Shown here piece after piece: positions 35,257 through 44,397 of a DNA stretch of 64,000 nucleotides. The notes below the pieces were generated by a model. The model was not told where the DNA came from, did no database searches, and saw nothing but the letters and a program-made list of their open reading frames with translations. Location of the stretch: contig JAXOFM010000002.1 of assembly GCA_044841755.1 (NCBI GenBank), positions 124,001 through 188,000 of the forward strand, in the 5' to 3' direction. The position numbers and the translations under genes were made by a program. This DNA comes from CAZAPO01 sp044841755 (GTDB lineage: Bacteria > Bacteroidota > Bacteroidia > Flavobacteriales > Flavobacteriaceae). Numbering within the stretch: the first letter of the stretch is position 1; each line of letters opens with the position of its first letter.

Positions 35257-36050
35257 GATATATCCGCTAATATCTTTAGTTCTTCATCAATAGAGTCATT
35301 TAGTTCTTTAATCTTAAGTACTATATTTTTGTAGAATTCAATTTTCACGTTTCGTATAAAAATGCTTTCATTGAGCTCCATTTTAAAAGCTTCATCTTTT
35401 TTAGCATTTTCTATATCGACTATTTTAATTGGCAATTTCAAAAGGTCTGGATTGTAATAATCCTCATTTTTTGATTGGTCATTACCCACAAGAAACTGAC
35501 CATCAATAACTCTAAAATATTTTTGGAAGAATTCTTTTTTAGAGGTATAGGTAGTATACGCAGTGATTTCATTTTCAATCATTTCGATGCCATCAATAAA
35601 GAAATCGTAAAAGCGCGAAATGTCCTTTTTTAATTCGTTGTTCGTAATTAATCCTATATCATTATTTTGTAGATTGTTAAAAGTAGCATCGTGTAAAGCA
35701 ACTATTAAAGGATAGCCTAGAGCAAGGGAATAATCAATTGAATCTTTAGGCTTTTGTAGATCGCTTTTTAAAAAGTTAAGCAGTTGTATTTCTGCTTTGA
35801 TCATTCTGTTGTGTCCATCCAAATTATATGAAATATCTAAAGTGTCAAGATTAATATCTTCTTTAATGTTTTGTAAAATGGTAATCTCCTGTAATCGTGC
35901 TTTTCGCCTTTCATTAGCATTATTAATTTGAAGAGCTATTAAGATCCCAGCAACAACAAGAATAATCTCTCCAATGGCATAAATAAAATACTTGTTTAAC
36001 CTGTTGTCAGATAAAAACTTTTGACGAATACGTCTAAAAATATGTAGCAT
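35253..36050 (-). CDS. DUF6090 family membrane protein (copy 4, first of three overlapping genes)
   Basis: A 265-residue protein with N-terminus MLHIFRRIRQKFL, a membrane helix in KYFIYAIGEIILVVAGILIALQ, and then NNANERRK. It is the most divergent of the cluster at the conserved NNW position (NNA here). The distal domain is helical, with a conserved-looking NLQNNDIGLITNNELKKDI segment that parallels the LKSGANLNIIKDKNI and LKNSGSLSIIKDIKL segments of other copies. It opens the three-gene operon; the 109 bases upstream hold no clear promoter. Confidence 0.8.
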   Translation of the reverse strand: MLHIFRRIRQKFLSDNRLNKYFIYAIGEIILVVAGILIALQINNANERRKARLQEITILQNIKEDINLDTLDISYNLDGHNRMIKAEIQLLNFLKSDLQKPKDSIDYSLALGYPLIVALHDATFNNLQNNDIGLITNNELKKDISRFYDFFIDGIEMIENEITAYTTYTSKKEFFQKYFRVIDGQFLVGNDQSKNEDYYNPDLLKLPIKIVDIENAKKDEAFKMELNESIFIRNVKIEFYKNIVLKIKELNDSIDEELKILADIS

Positions 36051-36159
36051 CGAAATTGGCTGGTTTCGAAGTAGGAAGAGTGGTTGGTTAGGACTTGGTA
36101 ATTGCTTTAGCTACTGTAATTTACTAATTTATTTTGAAATGAATTCTTACTTTTAAAGT

Positions 36160-36543
36160 GTGAAACCAGTTGATGAATATTTTTACAGACAGCAAGAGCC
36201 TTATCAGTCAATTATGCTTTATGTGCGAAGTGTAATAATAAGAACGCTTCCCAATGTTATTGAACGCTATAGTTATAGTATTCCTTTTTATAATATTGGT
36301 AAGAAACCTATGGTGTATTTAAACATCTTAAAAGGAAAGAATTATGTGGATGTCGCCTTTGTTCACGGAGTGGTTTTTGAAAAGGATTTCCCTATTCTTA
36401 AAAATGATAGTAATCGTAAACAGGTACGATCTATTCAATTAAAAACTATTGCAGATCTTGATGAATTACAATTTGTGGAATTACTTAAGCTTGCTGCTTT
36501 GCAAGCGGAGAAAAATAAACGTGCTTGGTTACTTGACAATTAA
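36160..36543 (+). CDS. DUF1801 domain protein (YdhG-like)
   Basis: A 127-residue cytoplasmic protein of the DUF1801 / YdhG-like family, whose biochemical role is unknown. Visible hallmarks are the N-terminal VDEYFYRQQEPYQSIMLYVRSVI helix, the SYSIPFYNIGKKPMVYLNILKGKNYVDVAFVHG central sheet and the K-rich C-terminal helix. The start is GTG at 36160; no ATG is positioned for a full-length domain. Its TAA stop and the stop of kdsA on the other strand overlap within the TTAA at 36540-36543, so the two convergent genes share their last bases. Confidence 0.85.
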   Translation: MKPVDEYFYRQQEPYQSIMLYVRSVIIRTLPNVIERYSYSIPFYNIGKKPMVYLNILKGKNYVDVAFVHGVVFEKDFPILKNDSNRKQVRSIQLKTIADLDELQFVELLKLAALQAEKNKRAWLLDN

Positions 36544-37358
36544 AGGTTGCTAATTGTTGTTCTAATAGCCACCAAATTACTCAATAAACCTTCCAGATTA
36601 TCTAAATGAAGCATATTGGCGCCATCGCTCTTGGCATTTGCTGGATCAAAGTGCGTTTCAATAAACAGTCCGTCAACATTATTAACTACGCCAGCACGTG
36701 CAATAGTTTCGATCATGTCAGGACGTCCACCAGTAACACCAATAGTTTGATTTGGTTGTTGAAGTGAGTGAGTTACATCTAATACTACAGGAGCATATTT
36801 GCGCATGGTTGGAATACCTCTAAAATCAACGATCATATCTTGGTAACCAAACATGGTTCCACGATCAGTGACCCAAGCTTTATCACTGCCAGCATCCTTA
36901 ACCTTTTGAACCGCATGCTTCATAGCTTCAGGACTCATAAACTGCCCTTTTTTAAGGTTCACTACTTTACCTGTTTTAGCGGCAGCAACTACTAGGTCAG
37001 TCTGACGTACCAAAAATGCAGGAATCTGTAATACATCAACATATTCAGCAGCCTTGGCTGCATCAGATGTTTCATGAATATCTGTAACAGTAGGTATATC
37101 AAAAGTATCAGATACTTTCTTTAAGATTTGTAACGCTTTTTCATCTCCAATTCCTGTAAAACTGTCAATTCTACTCCTATTAGCTTTTTTAAAACTTCCT
37201 TTAAAAACATAAGGTATTTCTAATTTGTTGGTGATCTCAACAATACGTTCTGCAATACGTAAAGCCATTTCTTCACCTTCAATGGCGCAAGGACCAGCTA
37301 GCAAAAAGAAATTGTTAGAATTAGTATGTTTTATTTTAGGAATATCCTGAAGATTCAT
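36540..37358 (-). CDS. kdsA: 3-deoxy-8-phosphooctulonate synthase (KDO-8-P synthase)
   Basis: A 272-residue TIM-barrel aldolase that condenses PEP with arabinose 5-phosphate to make KDO 8-phosphate for lipopolysaccharide inner core. Key motifs are LLAGPCAIE (about 19-27), KGSFKKANRSR, and the DVTHSLQQPNQ and THFDP segments near the C-terminus. A longer frame reaches 37490, but the family N-terminus begins at the ATG at 37358. The Cys in GPCAIE and the QQPNQ stretch (Asn in place of the metal-coordinating Asp-Pro-Ala type) suit the metal-independent class, by inference. It is divergent from typA and adjoins the polysaccharide locus. Confidence 0.95.
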   Translation of the reverse strand: MNLQDIPKIKHTNSNNFFLLAGPCAIEGEEMALRIAERIVEITNKLEIPYVFKGSFKKANRSRIDSFTGIGDEKALQILKKVSDTFDIPTVTDIHETSDAAKAAEYVDVLQIPAFLVRQTDLVVAAAKTGKVVNLKKGQFMSPEAMKHAVQKVKDAGSDKAWVTDRGTMFGYQDMIVDFRGIPTMRKYAPVVLDVTHSLQQPNQTIGVTGGRPDMIETIARAGVVNNVDGLFIETHFDPANAKSDGANMLHLDNLEGLLSNLVAIRTTISNL

Positions 37359-37434
37359 ATGCTTGAGTTTTGAAGCCACAAAGATACATATTTTGTAAGG
37401 TATCGTTATATAAAATACCAAATGAGATAAATAG

Positions 37435-37464
37435 TTGAGAATCCTAAAATTAAGCGTACCTTTG
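37435..37464 (+). promoter_or_regulatory. typA promoter
   Basis: TTG at 37435-37437 and TACCTTTG at 37457-37464 are separated by 19 bases, an exact fit to the Bacteroidota -33/-7 consensus. The typA ATG is 20 bases beyond the -7 element. Confidence 0.75.
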
Positions 37465-37483
37465 CACGCTGAAAATAAGCACG

Positions 37484-39283
37484 ATGACAAAAATTAAAAA
37501 CATTGCAATTATTGCGCACGTAGATCACGGTAAAACAACTTTGGTGGATAAGATCATGTATCACTGCCAGCTCTTTCGTGAAAATGAAAATACAGGTGAC
37601 TTGATCTTAGATAATAATGATCTTGAACGTGAAAGAGGAATTACCATTACTTCTAAGAATGTCTCGGTGACTTATAAGGACACTAAGATCAACATTATAG
37701 ATACTCCAGGTCACGCCGATTTTGGTGGAGAAGTAGAGCGAGTATTAAATATGGCTGATGGTGTATTATTGTTGGTTGATGCTTTTGAAGGACCAATGCC
37801 ACAAACACGTTTCGTACTACAAAAGGCAATTGATCTTGGATTAAAACCTTGTGTAGTTGTAAATAAGGTAGATAAAGAAAACTGTACTCCAGATGAGGTG
37901 CACGAAGCTGTGTTTGATTTAATGTTTGAGTTAGGTGCTGAAGAATGGCAGTTAGATTTTCCAACTGTTTATGGTTCTGCCAAACAAAACTGGATGAGTG
38001 AAGATTGGCAAAAACCAACTGATAATATTGAACCATTATTAGAAATGGTTATTGATCATATTCCTTCTCCAAAAATTGAGGAAGGAACAACACAGATGCT
38101 AGTAACATCATTAGATTATTCCTCATTTACTGGTAGAATTGCTATTGGTCGTTTACAAAGAGGAATTCTAAAATCTGGAATGATGGTCTCTTTAATAAAA
38201 AGAGATGGAAGCATTACCAAATCTAAGATCAAAGAGCTTCATACTTTTGAAGGTTTAGGAAGAAAGAAAGTTGATGAAGTGCAAGCCGGAGATATTTGTG
38301 CTATTGTTGGTCTTGAAGGTTTTGAAATAGGTGATACTATTGCAGATATTGAAGCTCCAGAAGCTTTAAAAACCATAGCAATTGATGAGCCTACAATGAG
38401 TATGTTGTTCACAATTAACGATTCGCCATTTTTTGGTAAAGATGGAAAGTTTGTAACTTCAAGACACATTAAAGAACGCTTAGAAAAAGAGCTTGAAAAG
38501 AATTTGGCGCTAAGAGTTAAGGAAACTGATAGTGCTGATAAGTTTATGGTTTTTGGTCGTGGAGTATTGCACTTGTCTGTATTAATTGAAACTATGCGTC
38601 GTGAAGGTTACGAATTGCAAATTGGACAGCCACAGGTAATTATCAAGGAGATTGATGGTGTAAAGTGTGAGCCTTTTGAGGAGATGACCATAGACCTTCC
38701 TGAAGAAGTTTCAGGTAAGGCAATTGAAATGGTTACTATGCGTAAAGGGGAGATGTTGAGTATGGAAGCTAAAGGAACTCGCATGGTTTGTGAATTTATT
38801 ATTCCGTCACGAGGAATTATAGGTCTAAGAAACCAATTGCTTACGGCTACTGCTGGAGAAGCAATAATGGCACACCGTTTTAAAGAGTATCAACCAATAA
38901 AAGGTGGTATTCCTGAGCGATTAAACGGATCGTTGGTTTCTATGGAAAAGGGAACAGCAATTCCATATTCAATTGATAAATTACAGGAACGCGGAAAGTT
39001 TTTTATTGATCCGGGAGAAGATATTTACGAAGGACAGGTAATTGGTGAAAACTCACGTCAAGACGATATGGTAGTGAACGTTACTAAAACTAAAAAGCTA
39101 TCAAACGTGCGTTCTGCTGGAGCAGATGATAAGGCAAAAATTGTTCCTGCAATTAAGTTTTCTTTAGAAGAAGCTTTAGAATATATCCAAAAGGATGAGT
39201 ATGTTGAGGTAACACCAAACAATTTACGTTTACGTAAAATATTGTTGAAAGAAGTAGAGCGAAAAAGAGGTAAAGCAATTTAA
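37484..39283 (+). CDS. typA: Ribosome-associated GTPase TypA/BipA
   Basis: A 599-residue translational GTPase related to EF-G, linked to 50S assembly and growth under stress. G1 is AHVDHGKTT (10-18), the switch I region contains ERGITITSKN, G3 is DTPGHADF and G4 is NKVD. Domains II, III and V follow, then the TypA-specific C-terminal domain with ATAGEAIMAHRF and VVNVTKTKKLSNVRSAG. Length is that of the family. The small membrane protein gene follows after one base and the polysaccharide locus after that. Confidence 0.97.
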   Translation: MTKIKNIAIIAHVDHGKTTLVDKIMYHCQLFRENENTGDLILDNNDLERERGITITSKNVSVTYKDTKINIIDTPGHADFGGEVERVLNMADGVLLLVDAFEGPMPQTRFVLQKAIDLGLKPCVVVNKVDKENCTPDEVHEAVFDLMFELGAEEWQLDFPTVYGSAKQNWMSEDWQKPTDNIEPLLEMVIDHIPSPKIEEGTTQMLVTSLDYSSFTGRIAIGRLQRGILKSGMMVSLIKRDGSITKSKIKELHTFEGLGRKKVDEVQAGDICAIVGLEGFEIGDTIADIEAPEALKTIAIDEPTMSMLFTINDSPFFGKDGKFVTSRHIKERLEKELEKNLALRVKETDSADKFMVFGRGVLHLSVLIETMRREGYELQIGQPQVIIKEIDGVKCEPFEEMTIDLPEEVSGKAIEMVTMRKGEMLSMEAKGTRMVCEFIIPSRGIIGLRNQLLTATAGEAIMAHRFKEYQPIKGGIPERLNGSLVSMEKGTAIPYSIDKLQERGKFFIDPGEDIYEGQVIGENSRQDDMVVNVTKTKKLSNVRSAGADDKAKIVPAIKFSLEEALEYIQKDEYVEVTPNNLRLRKILLKEVERKRGKAI

Positions 39284-39284
39284 T

Positions 39285-39515
39285 ATGGAACTATTCGGAA
39301 TTGAGATTACAGAATGGGTTGGTTATGCTGCAATGTTAGCACTACTAATTTCCTTTATGATGAAGGATGTGAGAAAGCTTCGTTCAATCAATTCAATTGG
39401 TGCTATTTTATTTGTAATCTATGGCTTTATGCTGGATATCTCATGGCCTATTGTAATTACTAATGTTGCCATTCTTTGTTTGAACATTTACTACCTGTTT
39501 ATTAAGAAAAATTAG
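39285..39515 (+). CDS. Small inner-membrane protein, YgjV-like
   Basis: A 76-residue protein with three predicted membrane helices (about 10-28, 33-50 and 53-72). The signature MLALLISFMMKDVRKLRSINSIGAILFVIYG resembles the YgjV/PQ-loop-like small membrane family, in which a positively charged RKLRxxNSIG loop follows the first helix. The gene begins one base after typA and is probably read with it. It has no known function. Confidence 0.75.
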   Translation: MELFGIEITEWVGYAAMLALLISFMMKDVRKLRSINSIGAILFVIYGFMLDISWPIVITNVAILCLNIYYLFIKKN

Positions 39516-39551
39516 TAATTTCACGTTTGTTAATCAACAAAGGCTGAAGCA

Positions 39552-40526
39552 ATTTTTTCTGTAGAAAAATACAACTCCAATTATAAAACTGTTTGGGACA
39601 ATTTTGTTGCTGAAGCAAAGAATTCTACCTTTCTTTTTTATCGTGACTTTATGGAGTACCATCAAGATAGATTTGATGATTACTCGTTGTTGGTCTTTAA
39701 AAAAGATAAACTTATAGCATTGCTCCCAGCAAATATTAAGAGTAATGTTGTATACTCGCATAAAGGACTTACCTATGGTGGATTAATCTTATTTAAACAA
39801 GCTAGTTTTGAAGAAGCTTTTGGTGCGTTTAAGGTTGTGTTGCAGTTTTTGCACGACAACGAGGTTGAAACATTAGAGCTTAAAATTATTCCTTCAATTT
39901 ATAACAAGTTACCAAGTGATGAGGTGAATTACCTTATGCTTCAAGTGAAAGGGAATGTGGCTAGAAAGGATGTACTTTCGGTAATCGATCAAGGAAATAA
40001 ATTACCTATCGTATCAAGTAATAGAAAGAGGGGAATAAAGAAAGCAGAAAGTAAGAACTTGGTTGTAAAAGAAGTCAATGATTTTGATGCTTTTTGGAAT
40101 GAAATATTAATTCCCAATTTGCAGCATACACATAAGGTTTCACCAGTTCATACTTTAGAGGAAATTACATTATTAAAATCTCGCTTTCCACAAAGTATCA
40201 GACAGTTCAATGTATATCATAATGATGTTATTGTGGGAGGAACTACCATTTTTGAAACAGAAAGAGTAGCTCATGCGCAATATATTTCTGCAAATCAATC
40301 AAGACAAGAATTAGGTACTTTAGATATGCTTTTTAATGTGCTTGTTAATGATGTTTTTAAAGACAAGTCCTATTTTGATTTTGGTATTTCTAGTGAAAAT
40401 CAAGGGCAACAAATAAACCAAGGTTTGTTATCTTGGAAAGAGAGTTTTGGAGCACGAAGTGTAGTTCAAGAATTTTATTCAGTTTCAACTAAAAATGTTA
40501 ATCTCTTAAATAACTTAATGCTATGA
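39552..40526 (+). CDS. FemAB/GNAT-type acyltransferase of the polysaccharide locus, probable ATT start
   Basis: The frame encodes about 324 residues of a GNAT-fold transferase with two GNAT-like halves. The first contains FLFYRDFMEYHQDRFDDYSL and LIALLPANI; the second contains VGGTTIFETERVAHAQYISA, LGTLDMLFNVL and DFGISSENQGQQINQGL. The first ATG in frame is 39651, but 33 codons upstream read as well-formed family sequence (VEKYNSNYKTVWDNFVAEAKNS) back to a stop at 39531. No ATG, GTG or TTG lies in that stretch; ATT at 39552, with AAAGG eight bases before it, is the best start. It overlaps the aminotransferase gene by ATGA and may acylate the amino sugar made by the next enzymes, an inference. 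Confidence 0.75.
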   Translation: MFSVEKYNSNYKTVWDNFVAEAKNSTFLFYRDFMEYHQDRFDDYSLLVFKKDKLIALLPANIKSNVVYSHKGLTYGGLILFKQASFEEAFGAFKVVLQFLHDNEVETLELKIIPSIYNKLPSDEVNYLMLQVKGNVARKDVLSVIDQGNKLPIVSSNRKRGIKKAESKNLVVKEVNDFDAFWNEILIPNLQHTHKVSPVHTLEEITLLKSRFPQSIRQFNVYHNDVIVGGTTIFETERVAHAQYISANQSRQELGTLDMLFNVLVNDVFKDKSYFDFGISSENQGQQINQGLLSWKESFGARSVVQEFYSVSTKNVNLLNNLML

Positions 40527-41623
40527 TCAAATTTCTGGATCTTCAAGAGTTAAATAAGAGCTATGAAGCCGATTTTGTAAAAACACATCAGGAGTTTTTG
40601 CAATCGGGTAGCTATATTTTAGGAAGTCAAGTAGCTCAATTTGAAAACAAATTTGCAGATTACTGTGGAACAAAGCATTGTATTGGAGTTGCAAATGGTT
40701 TAGATGCTCTTATACTTATTCTGAGGGGATATATTGAACTAGGTAAACTACAAAAAGGAGATGAAGTAATTGTTCCTGCAAATACATTTATAGCTTCTGT
40801 TTTAGCAATTATTGAAGCTGGATTAGAGCCTGTTTTTGTGGAACCAAATGAAAGCACTTTTAATATTTCAATAGAAGGAATTAAAGAAGCTATCACCTGG
40901 AAGACCAGAGCAATTATGCCTGTGCATTTGTATGGTCAATTGGCAAATATGAATACTATTAATGCCTTAGCCAAAGAACAAAATCTTTTAGTAATTGAAG
41001 ATGCTGCTCAAGCACATGGAGCTTCAATTGAACAAGGAAAAAGAGCTGGAAATTTAGGTAATTCTGCTGGTTTTAGTTTTTATCCAGCTAAAAACCTTGG
41101 CGCATTAGGTGATGGTGGTGCTATCACAACCAATGATGATGAATTAACTGAGGTTATAAAGAAGATTAGAAATTATGGGTGTTCTTCAAAGTATGTGAAT
41201 GATGTTAAGGGTGTTAATTCAAGATTAGATGAAGTTCAGGCAATGTATTTAAATATTAAGCTTAAAGATTTAGATGCACAAAATATAAAGCGAGTTGAGG
41301 TAGCAAAAAAGTATTTAAATAACATTTCTAACCATAAGATTATACTGCCACAATTTTCAGGAAATGGTGATCATGTATTTCATCAGTTTGTAATTAGAGT
41401 AGCTAATAGAGCGGATTTCATTAATTATTTGAAAAGAAACAATGTGGAGACTTTAATACATTATCCAATTCCTCCACATAAACAAAAAGCCCTATCAGAA
41501 TACAATCATTTTAGTTTCCCAATTACTGAATTGATTCATGAACAGGTAGTTAGTATCCCATTGAACCCAATTTTATTAGATAATGAGGTTGATACTATTA
41601 TCGAACTTTTAAATGCCTACTAA
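40523..41623 (+). CDS. DegT/DnrJ/EryC1/StrS sugar aminotransferase, FdtB/QdtB type
   Basis: A 366-residue PLP enzyme that aminates a nucleotide-linked keto sugar. The PLP lysine is Lys190 in FSFYPAKNLGALGDGGA, and the cofactor-binding LLVIEDAAQAHGA stretch is at 155-167. The combination with an FdtA/QdtA-like isomerase encoded 2.8 kb downstream indicates the 3-aminotransferase step toward dTDP-Fuc3N or dTDP-Qui3N. The epimer made cannot be told here. It overlaps the FemAB-like gene by four bases and abuts the first flippase gene, so one operon is likely. Confidence 0.9.
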   Translation: MIKFLDLQELNKSYEADFVKTHQEFLQSGSYILGSQVAQFENKFADYCGTKHCIGVANGLDALILILRGYIELGKLQKGDEVIVPANTFIASVLAIIEAGLEPVFVEPNESTFNISIEGIKEAITWKTRAIMPVHLYGQLANMNTINALAKEQNLLVIEDAAQAHGASIEQGKRAGNLGNSAGFSFYPAKNLGALGDGGAITTNDDELTEVIKKIRNYGCSSKYVNDVKGVNSRLDEVQAMYLNIKLKDLDAQNIKRVEVAKKYLNNISNHKIILPQFSGNGDHVFHQFVIRVANRADFINYLKRNNVETLIHYPIPPHKQKALSEYNHFSFPITELIHEQVVSIPLNPILLDNEVDTIIELLNAY

Positions 41624-42925
41624 TTGAAAAAGTTAATTAAGTATATAAACAGCAAAGTACTTATAAGAGTTGCTTGGTTGAATTCTGCAACTGTTATAAC
41701 TAAAATTATTGCTGGATTCTTAACTACTAAGTTTATTGCCATTTTTATTGGAGCTGAAGGAATGGCTTTAATAGGTAATTTACGTAGCTTTTTTACAGCA
41801 ATTCAAACGGCAGCTACAGTTGGTTTGTACAATGGAGTTGTTAAATTTATTGGTGAATTCAAAAACAACGCTCTTAAGCTTAGCAAAACTGTTTCAACAA
41901 CTTATTATTTTGGCTTTGTAGCCACAGTTTTGGTGAGTTTTTTATGTTATTACAATGCCGAATCAATAAATAATCTTCTGTTTTCCGAGAACTATAATTA
42001 TGCCTATGTGATTAAGGTCATGGCACTGGCAATTCCGTTTTATTCTTTGAATTTGTTCTGTTTTTCAATAATGAACGGATTTTCAAAATATAAGATCTTA
42101 CTTGTGATCAATATTGTTGGGCAGTTAATGGGATTGGGAGTCACACTATTATTAATTTGGCAAGATAATATTGATGGTGCTTTGGTTTCAGTTGTTATCT
42201 CACCTTCACTCATGTTTCTTATAACCCTTGTTGGAATATTAAACAGAAGAAACTTAATGAGCGAAATTAAAGTTAAGAATATTGACTTCAAATGGATTAA
42301 CAAATTTGCTCCTTTTACACTTATGGCTGTGGTTTCGGGAATCGCTTTGCCTTTTATTACAATTGCTATTAGAAACTATATTATTGAAGCTGAAGGAATG
42401 AAAGATGCTGGTCATTGGGAAGCAATGAATAGAATTTCAACTTACTATCTTATGTTTGTTAATTCGATCATGACATTATATTTTTTGCCTCGTTTTGCTG
42501 AGATAGACAATAAAAAAGAATTTAGAAACGAGGTGTTTGGATTTTATAAGAATATAGCTCCTGTTTTCGCCTTAGGATTGTTCGCAATTTTTTTATTGAA
42601 ACCCTTTATCATAAGCATCTTTTTAACAGAAGAGTTTGTTGATGTGAAGCAGTTGTTTGGATGGCAATTATTAGGTGATTTTGTGAAGATACTATCAGTA
42701 TTAATAGCATATCACTTTGTAGCAAAACGTATGTTTTGGCATTTTATAATAACAGAATCTTTTTTGGTTTTTGTAACTTATTTCACAAGTGTGTACTTGA
42801 TTGATATGTATGGAGTTGTTGGAGCTAATATGGGACATTTTATTAGCTACTTAATGTATTTCATGATTATTTTGGTGATCTTTAGGAGTTCTTTATTTGG
42901 TGTTGCAGAAGAGAACAAAGAGTAA
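41624..42925 (+). CDS. Wzx-type O-antigen flippase (first of two)
   Basis: A 433-residue MOP/MATE-superfamily membrane protein with about twelve helices and no large soluble domain. It flips undecaprenyl-linked sugar repeat units to the outer leaflet. The N-terminus shows the polysaccharide-transporter pattern ATVITKIIAGFLTTKFIAIFIGAEGMALIGNL. The start is TTG at 41624, directly after the aminotransferase stop. A second flippase follows after two bases; the two share the general layout, but their helices and loops differ, so they may take different substrates. Confidence 0.88.
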   Translation: MKKLIKYINSKVLIRVAWLNSATVITKIIAGFLTTKFIAIFIGAEGMALIGNLRSFFTAIQTAATVGLYNGVVKFIGEFKNNALKLSKTVSTTYYFGFVATVLVSFLCYYNAESINNLLFSENYNYAYVIKVMALAIPFYSLNLFCFSIMNGFSKYKILLVINIVGQLMGLGVTLLLIWQDNIDGALVSVVISPSLMFLITLVGILNRRNLMSEIKVKNIDFKWINKFAPFTLMAVVSGIALPFITIAIRNYIIEAEGMKDAGHWEAMNRISTYYLMFVNSIMTLYFLPRFAEIDNKKEFRNEVFGFYKNIAPVFALGLFAIFLLKPFIISIFLTEEFVDVKQLFGWQLLGDFVKILSVLIAYHFVAKRMFWHFIITESFLVFVTYFTSVYLIDMYGVVGANMGHFISYLMYFMIILVIFRSSLFGVAEENKE

Positions 42926-42927
42926 TA

Positions 42928-44397
42928 GTGGATACTTCTAAACGCTCATATCGTCAAATTTTAAAGACTACATCTCTTTTTAGTGGAGTACAGATAGCGG
43001 GCGTTTTAATCTCTATAGCTAAATCAAAATTAGCCGCTATACTTATTGGGCCTGCTGGTGTTGGAATTGTAGGTGTTTTAAACAGTACATTAAATGTAAT
43101 ATCTGGGATTACAAAATTTGGTCTTGATGTAAGTGCTGTAAAGGAGATTGCTTTTTTTAAAGATAAAGACGAGCAGAAAGTTGAACGCATTATTCTGGCT
43201 TTGAGAAGAATAACTTGGCTAACAGGTTTGTTGGGAAGTGTTGTTACTATAGCTTTATCTTATTGGTTAAGTGAATTGGTTTTTGGGAATAGTGATTATA
43301 CTTACTCATTTATACTAATATCAGTAGCAATTTTATTTAATCAACTAACCACTGGGAATACAGCAATTTTGCAAGGATTAAGGCACTTGAAAGATCTTGC
43401 AAAGTCAGCTGTTTGGGCAAGTTTTACAAGCTTACTAGTAATTATTCCCTGCTACTATTATTTAGGTCTTGATGGAATTGTTCCAGTTATCATATTAACA
43501 TCAATTCTTACTTTTTTATTTTCATGGTATTTTTCAAAGAAAGTAAAAGCTAATAGACCTAAAATTACTTGTAAAGATTCTTTGAATGATAGTAAAGAAA
43601 TGATGAAGCTTGGTATTGTGCTGAGTTTAGGTGGATTTGCTACTATATTAACCACCTATGCTATTCAAATCTTTTTAACAAATAAAGCAGGAATAGATGA
43701 GGTAGGTTTTTACAATGCTGCCTTTATTATTGTGAATGCCTATGTTGGCGTGATTTTTATTGCTATGAGTAAAGATTATTTTCCACGTTTATCAGCAATA
43801 GCTGATGAAAGTGAGAAAATGAATCAAACTGTAAATCAGCAAGCATTGATAGCAATTTTATTGCTCTCGCCAATCATCATCGTTTTTATTGCTTTTGCAC
43901 CTTTTTTAATAGAATTATTATTTTCTAAAGAGTTTCTTCCAATTCTTGGGATCGTGACTTTTGCAATTTTAGCAACAATTTTTAAGGCGGTCTCCTGGTG
44001 TTTGGGTTATATTATTGTGGCTAAAGGAGATTCAAAATTATTTATAATTACTGAGGTTATATTCAACCTTCTATTGTTTGTTATGAGTATTATTGGGTAT
44101 TTATATGGAGGATTAAAGGGTATAGGTATAAGTTATCTTATTTATTACATTATTTATTTAATAGGTGTGAAGATTATAGCTTCAAATAAGTATCAATTTC
44201 AGTTTAATAAAGAGCTCTACAGAGTTTTTAGTATTTGTATTTTGTTTTGCGGATTAGCATTTACTGCTACATTAGTTGATAATGTGACCTTGAGATATGT
44301 GTTTTTGATTGTAATGATACTTTTATCAAGTATATTTACCCTTGTTCAACTAAATAGTAAAACTGAATTTATTTCTGGATTTAAAGATAGAGAGTGA
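42928..44397 (+). CDS. Wzx-type O-antigen flippase (second of two)
   Basis: A 489-residue membrane protein with twelve to fourteen predicted helices. The N-terminus GVQIAGVLISIAKSKLAAILIGPAGVGIVGVLNS is the typical start of oligosaccharide flippase family members. The start is GTG at 42928, two bases after the previous stop. It ends with the stop overlapping the ATG of the ketoisomerase gene (TGATG). Two flippases in one operon with no recognisable Wzy polymerase is unusual and is discussed in the findings. Confidence 0.88.
   Translation: MDTSKRSYRQILKTTSLFSGVQIAGVLISIAKSKLAAILIGPAGVGIVGVLNSTLNVISGITKFGLDVSAVKEIAFFKDKDEQKVERIILALRRITWLTGLLGSVVTIALSYWLSELVFGNSDYTYSFILISVAILFNQLTTGNTAILQGLRHLKDLAKSAVWASFTSLLVIIPCYYYLGLDGIVPVIILTSILTFLFSWYFSKKVKANRPKITCKDSLNDSKEMMKLGIVLSLGGFATILTTYAIQIFLTNKAGIDEVGFYNAAFIIVNAYVGVIFIAMSKDYFPRLSAIADESEKMNQTVNQQALIAILLLSPIIIVFIAFAPFLIELLFSKEFLPILGIVTFAILATIFKAVSWCLGYIIVAKGDSKLFIITEVIFNLLLFVMSIIGYLYGGLKGIGISYLIYYIIYLIGVKIIASNKYQFQFNKELYRVFSICILFCGLAFTATLVDNVTLRYVFLIVMILLSSIFTLVQLNSKTEFISGFKDRE

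Noticed and set aside
37695..38036. 113-codon open frame opposite typA
   Set aside because: It is antisense to the GTPase core, is low in complexity (Leu/Gln/His rich) and has no recognisable domain.
39531..39660. Frameshift or pseudogene explanation for the missing ATG of the FemAB-like gene
   Set aside because: The conserved frame is continuous from 39534 with no shift in any homopolymer, so a rare start codon is simpler. An error in the start codon itself is still possible.
39534..39761. Minus-strand open frame over the N-terminus of the FemAB-like gene
   Set aside because: The plus-strand frame here has clear family sequence; the minus frame does not.
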